Shown: positions 9,365-17,064 of the stretch, one piece after another
Numbering within the stretch: position 1 is the first letter of the stretch
How the letters are laid out: the number at the start of each line of letters is the position of its first letter
Assembly (NCBI GenBank): GCA_002753185.1
Contig: PDZX01000037.1
Coordinates: 1 to 40,205, forward strand
Length of the DNA stretch: 40,205 nt
Reading direction: 5' to 3'
Origin: Magnetococcales bacterium WMHbin3
GTDB lineage: Bacteria > Pseudomonadota > Magnetococcia > Magnetococcales > Magnetaquicoccaceae
Notes under the pieces: generated by a model
The model's database searches: none
What the model was told of the DNA's origin: nothing
The model's input: the letters and a program-made list of their open reading frames with translations, nothing else
Program-made: the position numbers and the translations under genes

Positions 9365-9491
9365 GGGTGTGAATCCCTTGTTCGAAAAGATGGACGCGGT
9401 GCTCCCCTTGTCGGAGCGTGCCAGGTTCCAGTATACGTGCTTTCTCAAAAAGTCCTATTGATAATAGGTAAAAAACCGTAACATCACCACC

Positions 9492-9522
9492 AAAAAAAAT
9501 GCCGTCCGGTTGCGGACGGCAT
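9492..9522 (-). terminator. Rho-independent terminator after the secretin gene
   Basis: A 10-bp perfect stem (9499-9508 with 9513-9522, ATGCCGTCCG) and a 4-base loop. On the minus strand it is followed by eight T residues. It lies just past the secretin stop and before the giant repeat protein, so the two genes are probably separate transcription units. Confidence 0.93.
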
Positions 9523-9546
9523 GGAATTTCGGGATCCGGCGCGGAT

Positions 9547-12177
9547 TCATTCCGTGACAAGTCGGGCTTGCAGTTCGGTGGCGTCGTTCAGGCGGGCCAG
9601 GGCATCGGTTGCCTCCCTCTGCCCCGGAAAGGGACCGGAGCGCAGACGGGTGAGCGTCTGACCGCCTTGCAAGGTCTGCTCCGGCAGGATCGGCAGGCCG
9701 ATTGCGGCCAACTGTCCGCGGATCTCTTCCACGAAGGCGGTGTCGCGATAGGAGCCGAGGTCCAGATAGAATTTCTGGGTTGGACGCAGGGCAGCTTCCG
9801 GACCGGGGGCCGGGGCGACCGGAGCGGGTGCTTGCGCGGGCGGTGCCGATTCGGGCGTGGGCAGGGGAATTCTGGTCTGGCGGGAGATATTGGCCAACCC
9901 CTCCGCACTGGTGAAATCGAGATAGGAACCGACCGACATCGCATTGACACCCACTTGAGGCGTGGCCGCAGTCGCAGGCGCAGGCGCGGGGGGTTGCGGC
10001 GCAACGGGAGCCGGAACCGGGGTTTGCGCCGTCGAAGGTGTGGCGGTGGCGACCGGGGCCTGGGTTTGAGCCGGCGCCGGGACCGGGGCCGGAGCCGCCG
10101 GGGCCGGAGTGGCGGCGGGGGCGGCGGCCACCGGAGCGGGTTTGGCTGGCGCGGGGGTTTTCTTGTCCCCTTCCATGGCGGCGGGCTTGCCTTTGCCGGG
10201 TTTGTCCGCTGGTTTGGTTCCGCCCTTGTCGGTGGTGGCGGCGGCGGTGGCAACTGCCGGTGCCTTCGGCGCGGCCGGGGCGTTCTGCGCGGACTCCCTG
10301 GTGGGTTCCACGGGACGGTTCGCCGTTTCCGCGCGCGGCTTGCCATGGGTCATCACCACCGGGCGCAGGAAGATCACCAGTTCGCTCTTTTTTACCTGTT
10401 GATCCTTGCTGCCGAACATGGATCCCAGGGGACCGGGCAGTTTGGAGAGCAGCGGCAGGCCGTTGGTGTCTTTCTGCACTTCATCTTGCATCAGACCACC
10501 CATGACCGCCACCTGACCGCTGTGGACCCGCATGATGGTTTCCATCTCCTTGATCTCGATTTCGGGAATGGGGTTTAGAATTGCTGTCTGCAACCCAGTT
10601 TGAAGATTGCCAGCTTGCAGGGCTGGGTTCGGGTCGTACTTTTCGCTGGTGATGCGGGTGATGGTGGGACGCACGTTCATGCTGACGATCCCCTCGCTGG
10701 AAATCTGCGGGGTGACGGTGATGATCAGCCCTTCCGGGACCGTGTGAATCTCGGTGTCGAAGACCGGCTGCGTGGCCGCCGTGGGTGGAGTCGTGGAGTT
10801 TTCCGGGGCGGTGGTGCTCGATTTCAGGGTGAAGAAGACCCGGTTCTTGACCACTTTCAGCACGGCTGGCTGATTGTTCAGGGCCATGATTTTGGGGCTG
10901 GAGAGGATCTTGGTGTTGCCGAAGGTCTCCAGCATCTTGACCGTGGCGAAGACCGGACCCTTGGCCTTGTTGTCCGCGCTGAATTCCGTCGTGCTGATTT
11001 CGGGTTTTCCCAGGGCGAAGCTCAGCAGTCCGCCACTCGCGGGCAGCTGGTTGGTGACGGTATTGTTCACCATCCCCTTGAAGCGATTACTACTAAAAAT
11101 CATCTCCCAGTTCACCCCTTCCTGGAAGCGATCCGACAGCACCACTTCCACCACGGTGGATTCGATCAACACCTGGCGATGGACATTTTCCAGGACGCTG
11201 TCCAGGTAATCCTGGATCCGCTCGTGCTGGACGGCGGTGGCGATGATGCTGATGACGCCCGCCTCGACATTGACCGCAACCAGGCCCGCTCTGTTGCCAG
11301 CCAGGGCTTTTGCGTCCGTGGGTTTGCCAGTGGCCGCAGCACCCATGCCGGACGGTGCGGTGGGGGGGATCATGAGGGCATCCAGTCCGCCAGCCCCGCC
11401 CCCGGCGCCGGCCATGCCCACGCCTGGCGCCGTCATATCCGGGAGGATCGGGACATCGCTCCCCATATCCGCGCCGAGAATGGCCTGGACGTTCTGGATG
11501 AGGCTCTTCCAGAATTTGCTGTCCGAGGTGGTGGTCAGGATGCTGTTGGTTTGATTGGCATCCGGTTGCGTCGCGTTGACGAAGGCGGTCTTGTTGGCCT
11601 TCTGGGTGCTGAGGTTGGTGGAGACCTTGTTGGTGCTGACCAGGTTCCGTTCAATGCCGAGATAATCCACCTCGGAGATTTTCAAAAACGGCAGATCGGG
11701 GGTGACCACGATGGTCTTGTCCTGGATCTCGTAGCGGATGCCAACCTGTTTGGCGACGCGGTCGAGGATCTTGGTCAGGGGTTGGTCGATGGCGCTGAGG
11801 GTGACCCGTCCCTGGATGCCGGGGTAAACGTCAATATTCTTGTTGGCGTCCCGCGCGAGGGCGAACAGCAGGTCGCGAACCGGCATTTCCGTGACGGTAA
11901 TGGTATAGACCTCCTCGTGGGGAGGGGGTGCTCCTTCCGTGGTCGGGGTGGCGACCACGCCTCCCTCCTTGGTCGGCGCGGGACCTGCGGCGATCTCCAG
12001 CGGTGGATTGGTGGGCTGCAGGAAGTGCTCCCTGGACTGTTTGATCCTGCTTTGTTCGCAGGATGCCAGGAAGAGGCACGCGAGCAGCAACAATCCGGCA
12101 TGTCGCATGGTGGCGGAGAGTGACATGGCGCGCTGGTACGCGCTTTTCACGCTTGGCATGATTTCTTGACGTTTCAT
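9547..12177 (-). CDS. MshL-type pilus secretin lipoprotein with C-terminal SPOR domain
   Basis: Outer-membrane secretin of the type IV pilus/MSHA/type II secretion superfamily, which forms the ring the pilus passes through. With the ATG at 12177 it has 876 residues. The lipobox LASC puts the lipidated cysteine near residue 40. A secretin/TonB short N domain follows (about 85-180), then an N1-like domain (VNVEAGVISIIAT...), then the secretin core with LSSPKIMALNNQPA, a VPEGL strand and the conserved MGGLMQDEV and LPLLSKLPGPLGSMFG stretches. After the core comes an Ala/Pro-rich linker of about 180 residues and a C-terminal SPOR-like domain of about 75 residues (FYLDLGSYRD...). ATG 12228 is also in frame but lacks a ribosome site, so the start is uncertain. 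No other pilus genes are adjacent. The SPOR fusion is unusual and suggests septal or glycan-strand targeting. Confidence 0.88.
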   Translation of the reverse strand: MKRQEIMPSVKSAYQRAMSLSATMRHAGLLLLACLFLASCEQSRIKQSREHFLQPTNPPLEIAAGPAPTKEGGVVATPTTEGAPPPHEEVYTITVTEMPVRDLLFALARDANKNIDVYPGIQGRVTLSAIDQPLTKILDRVAKQVGIRYEIQDKTIVVTPDLPFLKISEVDYLGIERNLVSTNKVSTNLSTQKANKTAFVNATQPDANQTNSILTTTSDSKFWKSLIQNVQAILGADMGSDVPILPDMTAPGVGMAGAGGGAGGLDALMIPPTAPSGMGAAATGKPTDAKALAGNRAGLVAVNVEAGVISIIATAVQHERIQDYLDSVLENVHRQVLIESTVVEVVLSDRFQEGVNWEMIFSSNRFKGMVNNTVTNQLPASGGLLSFALGKPEISTTEFSADNKAKGPVFATVKMLETFGNTKILSSPKIMALNNQPAVLKVVKNRVFFTLKSSTTAPENSTTPPTAATQPVFDTEIHTVPEGLIITVTPQISSEGIVSMNVRPTITRITSEKYDPNPALQAGNLQTGLQTAILNPIPEIEIKEMETIMRVHSGQVAVMGGLMQDEVQKDTNGLPLLSKLPGPLGSMFGSKDQQVKKSELVIFLRPVVMTHGKPRAETANRPVEPTRESAQNAPAAPKAPAVATAAATTDKGGTKPADKPGKGKPAAMEGDKKTPAPAKPAPVAAAPAATPAPAAPAPVPAPAQTQAPVATATPSTAQTPVPAPVAPQPPAPAPATAATPQVGVNAMSVGSYLDFTSAEGLANISRQTRIPLPTPESAPPAQAPAPVAPAPGPEAALRPTQKFYLDLGSYRDTAFVEEIRGQLAAIGLPILPEQTLQGGQTLTRLRSGPFPGQREATDALARLNDATELQARLVTE

Positions 12178-12278
12178 TGATGCCGCTCTTTTCCAGAAGG
12201 ATACAATGGAGTGCCCTGGTCGGGTCATGCAGAGCTAAGCAAGTAGCAAGCCAACAGAGGAAGAGCGAGGCAGCGGGT

Positions 12279-12965
12279 TCAGCGCCAGAAGCCGGCGGGG
12301 ATGGGCAGGCGCAGGGCGTCCTGCAGCCGGGTCAGAAAGATGGCGCGCGGGATTTCGTATGCGCCAAAGCGTATCAAATGATCGGTCTTCATCTGGCAAT
12401 CCAGCAGGGTGAAGCCGCGTGCCCGCAGTTGCCCCGCGAGGTGGACCAGGGCGACTTTGGATGCCTCCGAGCGGATGTGGAACATCGACTCGCCGAAGAA
12501 GACCCCTCCCAGGGCCAGGCCATACAGTCCACCCACCAGGATGGGTTGGGCATTTTCTTCCGTGCTCCAGGTTTCCACCGAATGGGCCAGGCCCAGGCGG
12601 TGGAGTTGGATGAAGGCCTTTTCCAGGTCATGGGTGATCCAGGTGCCGCTTTTCTGGCGCAACTGGCCGCAGGCACGAATTACTTGAGGAAAGGCACAGT
12701 CGCAGGTGACCGAAAATAAATTCTTGCGCAGGGTCTTCGTCAGGCTTTTCGGGATGTGCAAGGCGTGTGGTTCGAGGATCAGCCGGGGATCCGGACTCCA
12801 CCACAGGATGGGTTCCCCCCTGGAGTACCAGGGAAAGATCCCCTCCGAATAGGCGGTGAGGAGTCGGCGCAGGGAGAGATCACCGCCAACCGCCAGGATT
12901 CCTTCCGGTTCGGCCAGGGCTGGCGGGGGGAACACGGGTTCCGAGGAGAGTCGAAAGATGGGCAT
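12279..12965 (-). CDS. aat: Leucyl/phenylalanyl-tRNA-protein transferase
   Basis: Moves Leu or Phe from charged tRNA onto N-terminal Arg or Lys of proteins, marking them for ClpS/ClpAP (N-end rule). The 228-residue length is normal for the family. Recognisable stretches are PEGILAVGGDLS near residue 21, AYSEGIFPWYS, ILWWSPDPR, the central GGLYG-ALGGVFFGESMFH and the C-terminal LLDCQ. It lies 33 bp downstream of rph and 101 bp upstream of the secretin, all on the minus strand. No clear Shine-Dalgarno precedes the ATG, which hints at read-through or coupled translation. Confidence 0.97.
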   Translation of the reverse strand: MPIFRLSSEPVFPPPALAEPEGILAVGGDLSLRRLLTAYSEGIFPWYSRGEPILWWSPDPRLILEPHALHIPKSLTKTLRKNLFSVTCDCAFPQVIRACGQLRQKSGTWITHDLEKAFIQLHRLGLAHSVETWSTEENAQPILVGGLYGLALGGVFFGESMFHIRSEASKVALVHLAGQLRARGFTLLDCQMKTDHLIRFGAYEIPRAIFLTRLQDALRLPIPAGFWR

Positions 12966-12998
12966 GACAGCGCGGCTTGCCAGGGCGTTCCAGAAAAA

Positions 12999-13730
12999 TC
13001 ACATCGTCATGCCTTCCAGAAACGTCTTCCTCTGCAAGGCGATCAACTCCCCGATGCCCTTGGTGGCCAGCGCGGCCATGGCATTGAAGTCATTCAGGGT
13101 GAAGGGCACGCTCTCCGCCGTGCCCTGAATTTCGATGAATTTGCCTGTTCCAGTCATGACAAAATTCATGTCTGTTTCGCAATCGAAATCTTCCTTGTAA
13201 TTGAGATCCAGCATGGGGACCCCCTTGACCATGCCGCAACTGACCGCCGCCACGAAATCCAGGATCGGCAGGGACTTGATCATTCCCTGATGCTCCAGCC
13301 AGCGGCAGGCGTCCATGAACGCGATGAACCCGCCGGTGATCGAGGCGGTGCGCGTCCCGCCATCCGCCTGGATCACGTCACAGTCGATCCAGACCGTGCG
13401 TTTGCCCAGTTTGCTCAGATCGGTCACCGCCCTCAGGGAGCGACCGATGAGCCGCTGAATCTCCAGGGTCCGGCCACCCTGCTTGCCCTGACTCGCCTCG
13501 CGGGTGGTGCGATCGTGGGTGGAACGGGGCAGCATGCCGTATTCTGCCGTCACCCAACCCCGGTTCTGGTTTTTCATCCAGCGGGGTTGCTGCTCTTCCA
13601 CCGAAGCGGTGCATATCACCCTGGTCTGACCGAAGGTGATCAGGCACGACCCCTCGGCCCGCTGGTTGAAGGGCCGCGTGATCGTCACGGCCCGCATTTC
13701 GTCGTTCTGGCGTCCTTCGTGGCGGCTCAT
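12999..13730 (-). CDS. rph: Ribonuclease PH
   Basis: A phosphorolytic 3'-5' exoribonuclease that trims tRNA 3' ends. The start at ATG 13730 gives 243 residues, the usual size; upstream in-frame codons run into dsrK. Visible family features are [20 protein letters not shown] at the N-terminus, the Arg-rich [19 protein letters not shown] segment, the IGRSLRAV helix and the [18 protein letters not shown] segment. It begins 25 bp after the dsrK stop, so it is probably the fourth gene of the dsrC-M-K transcript or reads through from it. Confidence 0.97.
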   Translation of the reverse strand: MSRHEGRQNDEMRAVTITRPFNQRAEGSCLITFGQTRVICTASVEEQQPRWMKNQNRGWVTAEYGMLPRSTHDRTTREASQGKQGGRTLEIQRLIGRSLRAVTDLSKLGKRTVWIDCDVIQADGGTRTASITGGFIAFMDACRWLEHQGMIKSLPILDFVAAVSCGMVKGVPMLDLNYKEDFDCETDMNFVMTGTGKFIEIQGTAESVPFTLNDFNAMAALATKGIGELIALQRKTFLEGMTM

Positions 13731-13755
13731 GCGCGTCTGTCCGTGGTCCGAGGCA

Positions 13756-15255
13756 TCAGACGATGCCCTTGCGGTCACCCAACAGAATGGCATTGCTCAC
13801 CAGTTGATGCACCCCACCCACCAGATCCATGGGAATCCCGTACATGGGCAGCACCTTGGTGAATTGCGCCTTGCAGATCGCGCAAATCAACGCCATGAAG
13901 TTGACCTTGTCCTCGTGCATCACCTTTTTGAGGGCCGTCACCCTGGGCAACACCCCCTTGATGCGCAGATCCATCAACTCGTCGGTCAACAGGCCCCCGC
14001 CGCCGCCGCAACAGAAGGTCTTTTCCCGGATGGTATCCTCGTCCATGTCCACGAAGTGGTTGCAGGTGGCCCGGATCAGGGCGCGGGGGATCTCGAACTG
14101 TCCGCCGGCTTTTGGTCCCATGCGCGAGGCCCGCGCCACGTTGCAGGAGTCGTGGAAGGTCACCACCAGGTTGTCGTTGGCGGACTTGTCCAGCTTGAGC
14201 GCCCCTTTTGCAAGCAGGTCATAGGTGAATTCGCAGATGTGCTGGGGGGCCGGATAATTGGGATCGAGAAAATCGAACGGACCATTGAGCGTGTTCCAGA
14301 AACTGTAGGCCACGCGCCAGGCGTGACCGCACTCTCCCACCACCAGCCGTTTGACCTTGAGGGCGCGCGCCTGTTCCACCACCCGTTTGGCCACCTTGCG
14401 CTGCTGTTCGTAGGAGCCGATGAACATGCCGAAATTGGCCGCCTCGGAGGCGTAAGAGCTGATGGTGAACGAAATCCCCGCCTGATGGAACACCTTGGCG
14501 TAACCCATCAGCGATTGAATGTGCGGCTCGCTGAAGAAGTCGGCCGACGGGGCCACCAGCATGACCTCGGCGCCTTCCTGATCCAGGGGCAGGCGCACAT
14601 CGTGCCCGGTGGCATCCACGATCTCCTCTTCCAGGAATTGCAGCGTCCCCAACAACGCCGGCTTCGGGATGCCCAGATTGTTGCCGATCTGGTGGACCTT
14701 GCCGATGATCTCCACCGAGTACTTGTGGCCCACGCCGATGGCGTTCATGATCTCCCTGGCCGCCTGGGTGATCTCGGCGGTGTCGATCCCGAACGGGCAG
14801 AACACCGAGCAGCGCCGGCACTGGGAACACTGGTGAAAATAGGTGAACCACTTGTTGAGCGTCTCTTCGTCGAAATCCGCCGCCTTCACCAGGCCGGGGA
14901 ACAACTTGCCCGCCGGGGTGAAGTAGCGGCGATAGACGCTGCGCAACAGCTCCGCGCGTTGCACCGGCATGTTGTTGGCGTCCTGGGTGCCCAGGTAGTA
15001 ATGACACTTGTCCGCGCATGCGCCACACTTGACGCAAATGTCCAGAAATACCTGCAGGGAGCGATATTTGTTCAGCATCTCCCCCAGCTTTTCGATCCCC
15101 TTTTGTTGCCAGTTCTCCACGCGTTGGCCGGGGAATCCCATCGGATCCATGTGTTTGGCGGTTGCGGTGATAGGCTTCAGATGGCCCATGGTCCCGGTCT
15201 TCAGACAGGGGGTCTCGATGTCCTCGCCGACCTGCGGCACCTCGTAATCAGCCAC
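13756..15255 (-). CDS. dsrK: DsrK: [4Fe-4S] CCG-domain subunit of the DsrMK membrane complex
   Basis: Cytoplasmic iron-sulfur subunit, HdrD-like, thought to pass electrons between the membrane quinone/haem subunit DsrM and the DsrC disulfide/trisulfide. The protein has 499 residues. Two ferredoxin-type clusters are visible (Cys74-77-80-84 and Cys143-146-149-153). They are followed by two CCG-type regions: Cys309, Cys371 and the CCGGGGG at 415-421, then Cys458/461. The start codon is GTG with GGAG about 8 bp upstream. It begins 44 bp after dsrM. Sulfur oxidation is the likely direction of the pathway given the DsrC type, but the same complex also occurs in sulfate reducers. No dsrAB, dsrEFH or dsrJOP genes are in the window. 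Confidence 0.9.
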   Translation of the reverse strand: MADYEVPQVGEDIETPCLKTGTMGHLKPITATAKHMDPMGFPGQRVENWQQKGIEKLGEMLNKYRSLQVFLDICVKCGACADKCHYYLGTQDANNMPVQRAELLRSVYRRYFTPAGKLFPGLVKAADFDEETLNKWFTYFHQCSQCRRCSVFCPFGIDTAEITQAAREIMNAIGVGHKYSVEIIGKVHQIGNNLGIPKPALLGTLQFLEEEIVDATGHDVRLPLDQEGAEVMLVAPSADFFSEPHIQSLMGYAKVFHQAGISFTISSYASEAANFGMFIGSYEQQRKVAKRVVEQARALKVKRLVVGECGHAWRVAYSFWNTLNGPFDFLDPNYPAPQHICEFTYDLLAKGALKLDKSANDNLVVTFHDSCNVARASRMGPKAGGQFEIPRALIRATCNHFVDMDEDTIREKTFCCGGGGGLLTDELMDLRIKGVLPRVTALKKVMHEDKVNFMALICAICKAQFTKVLPMYGIPMDLVGGVHQLVSNAILLGDRKGIV

Positions 15256-15299
15256 GGGTAAACTCCTGCAAGATGGTTGTCTTCATCCGGAATACGAAC

Positions 15300-16013
15300 T
15301 CATTGTTCGGCCCAGGGGTTGACGTGCTTTTGTTCCCTGGGATTGTCCACCTGATTGCGGGTCGGGCTGAAGAAGATTCCGCCCGCGTGCATCAGCTTGC
15401 TGAACGGGAAGATCACCAGCAGGATCCCCACGAACGCCAGGTGCAGCAGAAACACCACGTCACCGGGCGAGTTGGCCGGCGGCAGGGCGTGCAGCGAGGT
15501 CAGCAGGCCGTTCATGCTCGCCTTGATGGCGACGATGTTGGGCCGCAGCACGAAGTCCATCATCAGCCCGGAGCCGGCAATGGCCAGCATCAGGATCAGA
15601 AACAGATAATCGGCTTTTGACGAGATGTAACGCACGCGTTCGAACACCAGGCGTCTGAGGAACAGGAACGCCACACCGCCCGCCATGACCAGTCCGGCCA
15701 GGATGCCGAGGATTTCGATGTAGGCGAACCATGCGGGCAGCGGGTCGCAGAAATAGCGTACATGGCGGATCAATACCACCAGCATCCCGGCATGAAAGGC
15801 AATCCCGCCCGCCCAGGCCAGTTTGTCGCTCTTGAACAGGCTGGAAAAGAGCGTCACCTCGCCCAGCAGCCGGCAGAAGACGCCGAAGCGGGTGGTGGGC
15901 GCCGGTGTGGTGGGGATCTTGAGGGGGGCGGGCACCCGTGCGTAGATCCAGATCCGTCTGACGAACCCGACGAAAAAAATTCCCAATACGAAATAGGCGA
16001 GGAAGGTCAGCAT
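15300..16013 (-). CDS. dsrM: DsrM: NarI-like membrane cytochrome b subunit
   Basis: Integral membrane partner of DsrK, expected to bind haem b and exchange electrons with quinone. The ATG at 16013 gives 237 residues starting MLTFLAYFVLG. I see about five hydrophobic segments, the NarI/DsrM number, with His residues in or near them (for example AFHAGML and LLHLAFVG) that could ligate haem. An in-frame upstream start lies inside the hairpin that follows dsrC and is less likely. AGGGGAATGCAGG precedes the chosen ATG. It lies 92 bp after dsrC and 44 bp before dsrK. Confidence 0.88.
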   Translation of the reverse strand: MLTFLAYFVLGIFFVGFVRRIWIYARVPAPLKIPTTPAPTTRFGVFCRLLGEVTLFSSLFKSDKLAWAGGIAFHAGMLVVLIRHVRYFCDPLPAWFAYIEILGILAGLVMAGGVAFLFLRRLVFERVRYISSKADYLFLILMLAIAGSGLMMDFVLRPNIVAIKASMNGLLTSLHALPPANSPGDVVFLLHLAFVGILLVIFPFSKLMHAGGIFFSPTRNQVDNPREQKHVNPWAEQ

Positions 16014-16057
16014 CCTGCATTCCCCTGCAACGAAATGGCTGAATTTATGAGGATCTT

Positions 16058-16083
16058 GGGTTGCCGGCTCGCGCCGGCAACCC
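16058..16083 (-). promoter_or_regulatory. Perfect 11-bp hairpin between dsrC and dsrM
   Basis: GGGTTGCCGGC at 16058-16068 pairs with GCCGGCAACCC at 16073-16083. On the transcribed minus strand the loop is GCGA, a GNRA tetraloop. There is no T run, so this looks more like an mRNA-stabilising or processing hairpin, or a weak attenuator, than a standard terminator. Confidence 0.75.
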
Positions 16084-16105
16084 GACTGCATTTCCTGCGG
16101 ACGGC

Positions 16106-16441
16106 TTACACGCAACCGGTTGGTTTCGGCAGTCCGGCGATTTTGCAGGCCTGCTTGGCGGGTCCACCCGGATAGAGGTCGTACAGGTATTTGGTATTGC
16201 CCTTTTCCTTGCCCAGTTTTTTGCCGATGGCCTTGGTCAGGATGCGGATCATCGGCGCGATTTTGTACTCTTCGTAGTATTCGCGCAGGAAGTTGACGAC
16301 TTCCCAGTGGGCTTCGGACATGTCAACGCCTTCGGTCTTGGCAAGATAGCCTGCGACATCCATGCTCCAGTCGGGCAGATTGGCCAGATAGCCATCCTCG
16401 TCGGTTTCGTAGGTGCGTCCGTTCAATTCAAAGCTCGGCAT
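16106..16441 (-). CDS. dsrC: DsrC sulfur-carrier protein
   Basis: A small cytoplasmic sulfur carrier. It binds sulfane sulfur between two C-terminal cysteines and delivers it to, or takes it from, the dissimilatory sulfite reductase; the resulting disulfide/trisulfide form is handled by DsrMK. The protein has 111 residues. Both redox cysteines are present (ACKIAGLPKPTGCV): one is the penultimate residue, the other 11 positions earlier. This marks true DsrC as opposed to TusE, which has only the last cysteine. The core DGYLANLPDW and NFLREYYEEYKIAP are typical. AAGGAG lies 8 bp before the ATG. On the minus strand a perfect TTGACA lies at 16497-16502 in the divergent region upstream, with only a weak -10. 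Confidence 0.96.
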   Translation of the reverse strand: MPSFELNGRTYETDEDGYLANLPDWSMDVAGYLAKTEGVDMSEAHWEVVNFLREYYEEYKIAPMIRILTKAIGKKLGKEKGNTKYLYDLYPGGPAKQACKIAGLPKPTGCV

Positions 16442-16633
16442 GATTGCTTCTCCTTCAAGTGTGATGCGATGATAGTGGGGTATTGAAATGCAAGCGTGTC
16501 AATCTGCGATAACGAAAACTCATCCTTAGGTTGCGGAGTGGTCAGTTTGGAACATTAGCATATCATGATTTTGCCAAACGGCAAGGTGCTTTCCTGCACG
16601 GCGTGGATTTTACCGTTAATGCAAGATTGTTGC

Positions 16634-16665
16634 CACTGGAAAGGGGAGTAAAAAATTTTCCAGTG
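16634..16665. promoter_or_regulatory. Inverted repeat next to the ferredoxin promoter
   Basis: CACTGGAAA (16634-16642) and TTTCCAGTG (16657-16665) form a perfect 9-bp inverted repeat with a 14-base spacer. It ends 2 bp before the -35 box, a position suited to an operator. The regulator is unknown. Confidence 0.45.
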
Positions 16666-16667
16666 CG

Positions 16668-16696
16668 TTGACTTATGGGCAATCGGCCTGCAAAAT
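16668..16696 (+). promoter_or_regulatory. Candidate sigma70 promoter
   Basis: TTGACT at 16668-16673 and CAAAAT at 16691-16696, separated by exactly 17 bp (5/6 and 4/6 matches to consensus). It lies about 50 bp before the ferredoxin start codon. Confidence 0.4.
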
Positions 16697-16746
16697 CAAT
16701 TGGAAATTTTCACCTGATCATCATTCGCGAATGGGAAATGAATGAG

Positions 16747-17055
16747 ATGAAACCGAAACATCACCTGTTTGTTTGCATGAATCAACGCCCCGCGACCCAC
16801 CCTCGCGGCTCCTGCGGATCCCTGGGCGCCGGGGCGGTGTTCGAGGCGCTGGGCGCGGAAGTGGAAAAGCGCGAAATGTTCGAAAGCGTCATGGTGACCG
16901 GAACCTTCTGCATGGGGCCTTGCGATCGGGGACCGACGGTGGTGGTCTATCCCGACGGGGTGTGGTATGGCGGGGTCAAGCCGAAGGACGTGGCGGAGAT
17001 TTTCGACGCACACCTGATCAAGGGTGAGCCGGTGCAGAGGTTGCGCATCATGTAA
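16747..17055 (+). CDS. Thioredoxin-like [2Fe-2S] ferredoxin
   Basis: A 102-residue electron carrier of the thioredoxin-fold [2Fe-2S] family. The N-terminal HLFVCMNQRP, with a second Cys 13 positions on (RGSC), and the later CMGPCDRGPTVVVYPDG supply the four cluster ligands; the GPTVVVYP strand is typical. I chose ATG 16747 because GGGA lies about 10 bp upstream, whereas ATG 16738 is too close to it. It is divergent from dsrC across a shared control region and 9 bp upstream of the AsmA-like gene. A link to the Dsr electron chain is possible but is inferred only from position. Confidence 0.9.
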   Translation: MKPKHHLFVCMNQRPATHPRGSCGSLGAGAVFEALGAEVEKREMFESVMVTGTFCMGPCDRGPTVVVYPDGVWYGGVKPKDVAEIFDAHLIKGEPVQRLRIM

Positions 17056-17064
17056 TCGGGGCGA

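Larger units (their letters stand above)
16442..16746. promoter_or_regulatory. Divergent AT-rich control region between dsrC and the ferredoxin gene
   Basis: About 300 bp with no credible gene. It holds TTGACA on the minus strand at 16497-16502 (towards dsrC), an inverted repeat at 16634-16665 and a sigma70-like promoter at 16668-16696 towards the ferredoxin gene. It is much richer in A+T than the flanking genes. Confidence 0.6.

Noticed and set aside
9365..9448. TTG 9448 as start of the giant protein
   Set aside because: The extra 28 residues lie over a TATACT -10-like box, have no ribosome site, and push the membrane anchor away from the N-terminus.
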